From NCBI GenBank assembly GCA_009781395.1, contig WQYG01000013.1:1-33120 (forward strand): 33,120 bases of DNA, in the 5' to 3' direction. The position numbers and the translations under genes are program-made. Shown here piece by piece: positions 30,449-33,120 of the stretch. The stretch is from Candidatus Bathycorpusculum sp. Lineage in GTDB: Archaea; Thermoproteota; Bathyarchaeia; Bathyarchaeales; Bathycorpusculaceae. Within the stretch, counting starts at the first letter, position 1. Each line of letters opens with the position of its first letter. The notes beneath the pieces are model-generated. The model did no database searches and was not told the DNA's origin. It worked only from the letters and a program-made list of their open reading frames with translations.

Positions 30449-32773
30449 GTGGGTAAATTTTTTCAAAAAGTTGTAGCAATGTTTCTTTTGATGGTTCTTT
30501 TTTTGGGTGTTGTTTGTGCGTTAACTGTGCCTGGGGTGTGTGCGGTAGAGTCTTCTGTGTCTGAGAAAGGTTTAGGTGTGTTACGTGATTTTTTTGGTCT
30601 TGATTTATCTCAATATGATGTTGTATTTGAAGAGGATTGTTTGTCTGAATCTTTTCTTGGTGATGTTTTTGAAACGGTGCTTTTTACTTTAACCTCTGAG
30701 GGTAGCAAACTTAGACTAGTTTTTACGTTTGTAGGGGGTAATTTGTTAAATGTGTATGTGTTTGAAAATGATGGTGTACCTTTGTTAAATTTTGGTGTTG
30801 CGGATGGTGATGTTGTTGGGGGTGCTCAGAGTTTTCTTGGTCGTTATGGGCAGTATTTGTCTTGGTCTTTTTTTGGGGATTTAAAGTCGTCGCTTGATGG
30901 TGTGGGTGTTAATAAGAATTGTACAAAACCTGTTGGAAATGCTTTGCTTGAGGTAACTGTTTATGATGATGTTGATGTGACTAATTTTATGTGGTATTTA
31001 GCTGATGTGGGTGGTGTGGAGGATTTGTGTGTTGGTGTTGTGGCTTTAGGTTTTAAAGATGGGGCCTTTGTTTCTTTTACTAACACTTGGACTTTGTATG
31101 GTGGTGTTGATAAGTCTTTTGTGTTGCTTAAAACTGGTAATACTGCTGAAGTATTGTCTGTTGTTGATAATGTTGATGGTGTTGGTTTGTCTGTTAAGTC
31201 TTTGGGTTCTATGGTTTTGTTTAGTGGGGTTGATTGTTTGGTTGTTGTTGTTTTGTTTGTTGTTGTTATTGGTGGTGTGTTTGGTGTTGGGTTGTTTTTT
31301 GGGGGTTTGAGGGGTTTGTGTTTTTTTAAGCGGTTTTTTGTGAAGAAGGTGTTTGGGTTGTTGTTTGTTTGGTTGTTGTTGTTTTTGGTTGTTTTTTTGC
31401 CTTTAGTTGGGGCTGTTAGTGCTTTGCCTGTTGGGGGGGTTGTTTGGGGTTCTCGTAGTAGTGGGGCTTTAAATGATTTGTATGGTAGTCATAGTTGGCG
31501 TAAAACTGATGCTGAAATAGGTCTGCAAGATTTTGTTGGTCGTTTTTTGGTGTCTAATTGTCTTACGGTTGCTAATGGGTATGTTGGTTTTTCTAATTTG
31601 TGGGCTAATAAGAGTAGTGTTCTTTCTCAGGCTCAGGGTTTAAATGTTAATTATGATCATGTGGCGGTTTTTGATTGGGATCATGGTGTAGGTGGTTATC
31701 CTGGGGCTGTTTCTTTTTCTTATGATGGTGTGCCTGCTGATGAGTTGCATTATATGTTTGAGGATGATTGGGGAACTATTGTAGGAGGGCCTTCTGATTA
31801 TGAAACTGATTGGAGTCATGGTGTTTATGATATAGATATTTATGAGGCGTTTTCGGCAGGTAAAGTTCATTTTGCATTCATAAATACGTGTCTTTCAGCT
31901 AATACTGAGCTTTTCGGTCAGGGCACTTCTCCTTCAGGTTATCCTTTAGGTATGCCTTTTGCTTTTACTCATCGCATGGTAGGCTATGTGCCTTTGGGAA
32001 GTAATTCTACTCTTATGAGTGATGATGGGTATAATCGTCCTGATGCTTTTCCGCAATGTTACATAGGTTTTCCCTTTGGCTCTGCATCGTTGGATCAATA
32101 TATTTCTTATAATGAGAATTGGCAGCCTTGGTATAAGTGGGTTGTTTACTTTTGTTATATGGCGTTTAATTTTGATGTGTCTGTAAATGAGGCTCTTGAT
32201 TGGGCTTGTAGTATGCAGTGGGGCTGTCCTTCTTTTGGAGTTAGTCCTCTTCAAGGAGATGGATTTACAGCTATTTGGCCTATTTGGGATGATGAAAACA
32301 AAGAATTTACCGTTTCTCGTGTGCAGGGTTTGCATAGCACTTTAGCGGTGTATGGTAATGGTAATATTCATTTAAAAAACTTCCAAGCCCCACACATGGT
32401 TAGCTATCCGTATGTTAGTGGTCCAAAATCTGTTGACCCTGAGGTTTTGGTTGATTTTTCTGTGTACTCTGTTGACCCTTTTAATCATGATGTACGGTAC
32501 GTTTTTGACTGGGGTGATAATACACCACAAACAACAACTAACTATGCTAAAGCAGGGGTGCCTGTTACGGTTTCTCATCTTTGGAGCACTGCCGGTGTGT
32601 ATGAGGTTGTTGTTAAGGCTCAATGTGAAGACGGCACTTGGAGTGACTGGTCTGAGTCACACATAATCACAGTTGGCAGCTCTTATTGGTTGACAATAAC
32701 TGTGATAAGTATATTTTTAATTGGTTTTATACTGTTAGTACTGATACTATGGTACCGCTTTAAAAGACAATAA
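30449..32773 (+). CDS. Membrane-anchored surface protein: paralogous module fused to a clan CD peptidase-like domain and a PKD domain
   Basis: 774 aa. Residues 1-32 are a signal peptide. Residues 33-240 are a secreted module homologous to the 21.8-kb protein. Residues 252-285 are a membrane segment. Residues 298-325 ('VKKVFGLLFVWLLLFLVVFL..GAVSA') look like a second complete signal peptide. Residues 330-600 resemble gingipain/caspase-like (clan CD) cysteine peptidases, with a His-Gly in 'FDWDHGVGG' near 410 and a Cys in 'FINTCLSAN' near 481 as the putative dyad. Residues about 660-744 are a PKD domain ('YVFDWGDN...VSHLWSTAGVYEVVVKA'), then a C-terminal membrane helix and 'RFKRQ'. The start is GTG after GGAGG. 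The protease call rests on two motifs. The frame is uninterrupted across the join, which lies in extremely GT-rich DNA (about 31190-31400). Confidence 0.72.
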   Translation: MGKFFQKVVAMFLLMVLFLGVVCALTVPGVCAVESSVSEKGLGVLRDFFGLDLSQYDVVFEEDCLSESFLGDVFETVLFTLTSEGSKLRLVFTFVGGNLLNVYVFENDGVPLLNFGVADGDVVGGAQSFLGRYGQYLSWSFFGDLKSSLDGVGVNKNCTKPVGNALLEVTVYDDVDVTNFMWYLADVGGVEDLCVGVVALGFKDGAFVSFTNTWTLYGGVDKSFVLLKTGNTAEVLSVVDNVDGVGLSVKSLGSMVLFSGVDCLVVVVLFVVVIGGVFGVGLFFGGLRGLCFFKRFFVKKVFGLLFVWLLLFLVVFLPLVGAVSALPVGGVVWGSRSSGALNDLYGSHSWRKTDAEIGLQDFVGRFLVSNCLTVANGYVGFSNLWANKSSVLSQAQGLNVNYDHVAVFDWDHGVGGYPGAVSFSYDGVPADELHYMFEDDWGTIVGGPSDYETDWSHGVYDIDIYEAFSAGKVHFAFINTCLSANTELFGQGTSPSGYPLGMPFAFTHRMVGYVPLGSNSTLMSDDGYNRPDAFPQCYIGFPFGSASLDQYISYNENWQPWYKWVVYFCYMAFNFDVSVNEALDWACSMQWGCPSFGVSPLQGDGFTAIWPIWDDENKEFTVSRVQGLHSTLAVYGNGNIHLKNFQAPHMVSYPYVSGPKSVDPEVLVDFSVYSVDPFNHDVRYVFDWGDNTPQTTTNYAKAGVPVTVSHLWSTAGVYEVVVKAQCEDGTWSDWSESHIITVGSSYWLTITVISIFLIGFILLVLILWYRFKRQ

Positions 32774-33037
32774 AGCACGTGCTGGATAACTACTACTACT
32801 GATGGTGTATTGTTGGTAATTGTATGATGCTTCAAACTCTTCTTATAGTTCATACTTAATTGATTACATTAAAACACAAAAATTGACTTTTCACTGTGTA
32901 GTATGATGATTTTTGTTAACATCGATAGATACTAGATAGAATACATGCAGGTAACTTTCTTTTAAATGCAATAAAAAATGTAGAACTTAGGTTACACCCT
33001 AAATTCTGCGGTGTTTTGTGCACATACAAAAAGTGAG

Positions 33038-33120
33038 TTATTTGTTTGTGAGATAGTTTTTTAGGTCGTTTTCTGTTAAACCACACGCTTCTAGAATGGC
33101 ACGCTGAGTTTTAGTTAAAG
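33038..33120 (-). CDS. C-terminal end of a minus-strand gene, cut by the window edge
   Basis: The last 26 codons before a TAA at 33038-33040 read 'LTKTQRAILEACGLTENDL' and then 'KNYLTNK'. This is an amphipathic, helix-forming tail with normal archaeal codon use. No family can be assigned from so little. It would be convergent with the peptidase-like gene; the 264 bases between them contain no recognisable feature. Confidence 0.5.
   Translation of the reverse strand, partial: LTKTQRAILEACGLTENDLKNYLTNK

Noticed and set aside
31190-31400. Very GT-rich tract considered as a simple repeat
   Set aside because: It codes for membrane segments (Val/Leu/Phe/Gly) in an uninterrupted frame; no exact tandem unit.
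1-33120. CRISPR array or cas genes
   Set aside because: No regularly spaced repeats of 24-40 bp and no Cas-like protein; the only tandem repeats are 12-bp units.

Overview
The window reads as AT-rich archaeal DNA. The evidence is an mch gene of the tetrahydromethanopterin C1 pathway, TATA-box promoters placed about 26 nt before (often leaderless) starts, a tRNA-Trp with an intron after position 37 that carries a box C/D guide, genomic CCA on the tRNA, an MfnA-like decarboxylase, an archaeal Nei/Fpg-family protein and a CbiMNQO cobalt importer. No methyl-CoM reductase gene is visible. An acetogenic or heterotrophic archaeon of the Bathyarchaeia type is my best guess. The lineage is inferred; only the archaeal domain is well supported.

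Layout. 1-5.9 kb is an accessory stretch: a decayed tyrosine recombinase with a zinc ribbon (48-746), an RNA ligase (991-1737), an AlbA_2/Schlafen-type regulator with a tandem NFGI repeat (1778-3136, minus), and a long group II PLP decarboxylase (3844-5529) bracketed by two copies of a 28-bp tRNA 3'-end-like sequence. 6.0-7.4 kb is a surface beta-helix protein. 7.6-11.1 kb holds housekeeping and hypothetical genes: mch, an ECF-type S component, a coiled-coil protein and a zinc-ribbon protein. 11.3-13.4 kb is an ABC-2 exporter pair, 13.7-15.3 kb a secreted kelch protein, 15.9-16.0 kb the intron-containing tRNA-Trp, followed closely by an IS4/IS1634-like insertion sequence (about 16.17-18.0 kb). 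18.6-21.6 kb has three minus-strand genes (AAA/DUF4143 ATPase, GNAT acetyltransferase, DNA-3-methyladenine glycosylase I). 21.8-23.0 kb encodes a secreted protein whose paralogous module reappears at 30.4 kb. 23.2-25.3 kb is a CsoR-type metal sensor with a P1B ATPase. 25.3-28.4 kb is the cbiMNQO operon on the minus strand, divergent from a winged-helix regulator that overlaps a Nei-like gene. 30.4-32.8 kb is a 774-aa surface protein that looks like a fusion of two secreted proteins, with a clan CD (gingipain/caspase-like) peptidase core and a PKD domain. The right edge cuts a minus-strand gene.

Functional groups are metal homeostasis (CsoR with P1B ATPase for efflux, CbiMNQO for uptake), DNA repair (Tag, Nei-like), and cell-surface proteins (beta-helix, kelch, paralogous secreted family, peptidase). 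The most unusual global property is that wobble-base choice flips between G/T-rich and A/C-rich blocks every 1-3 kb, several times inside a single uninterrupted gene. The strongest single-locus curiosities are the internal-signal-peptide fusion at 30.4 kb, the two tRNA-tail repeats around the decarboxylase, and the tRNA-Trp intron guide. All boundaries and motif calls were made by eye.
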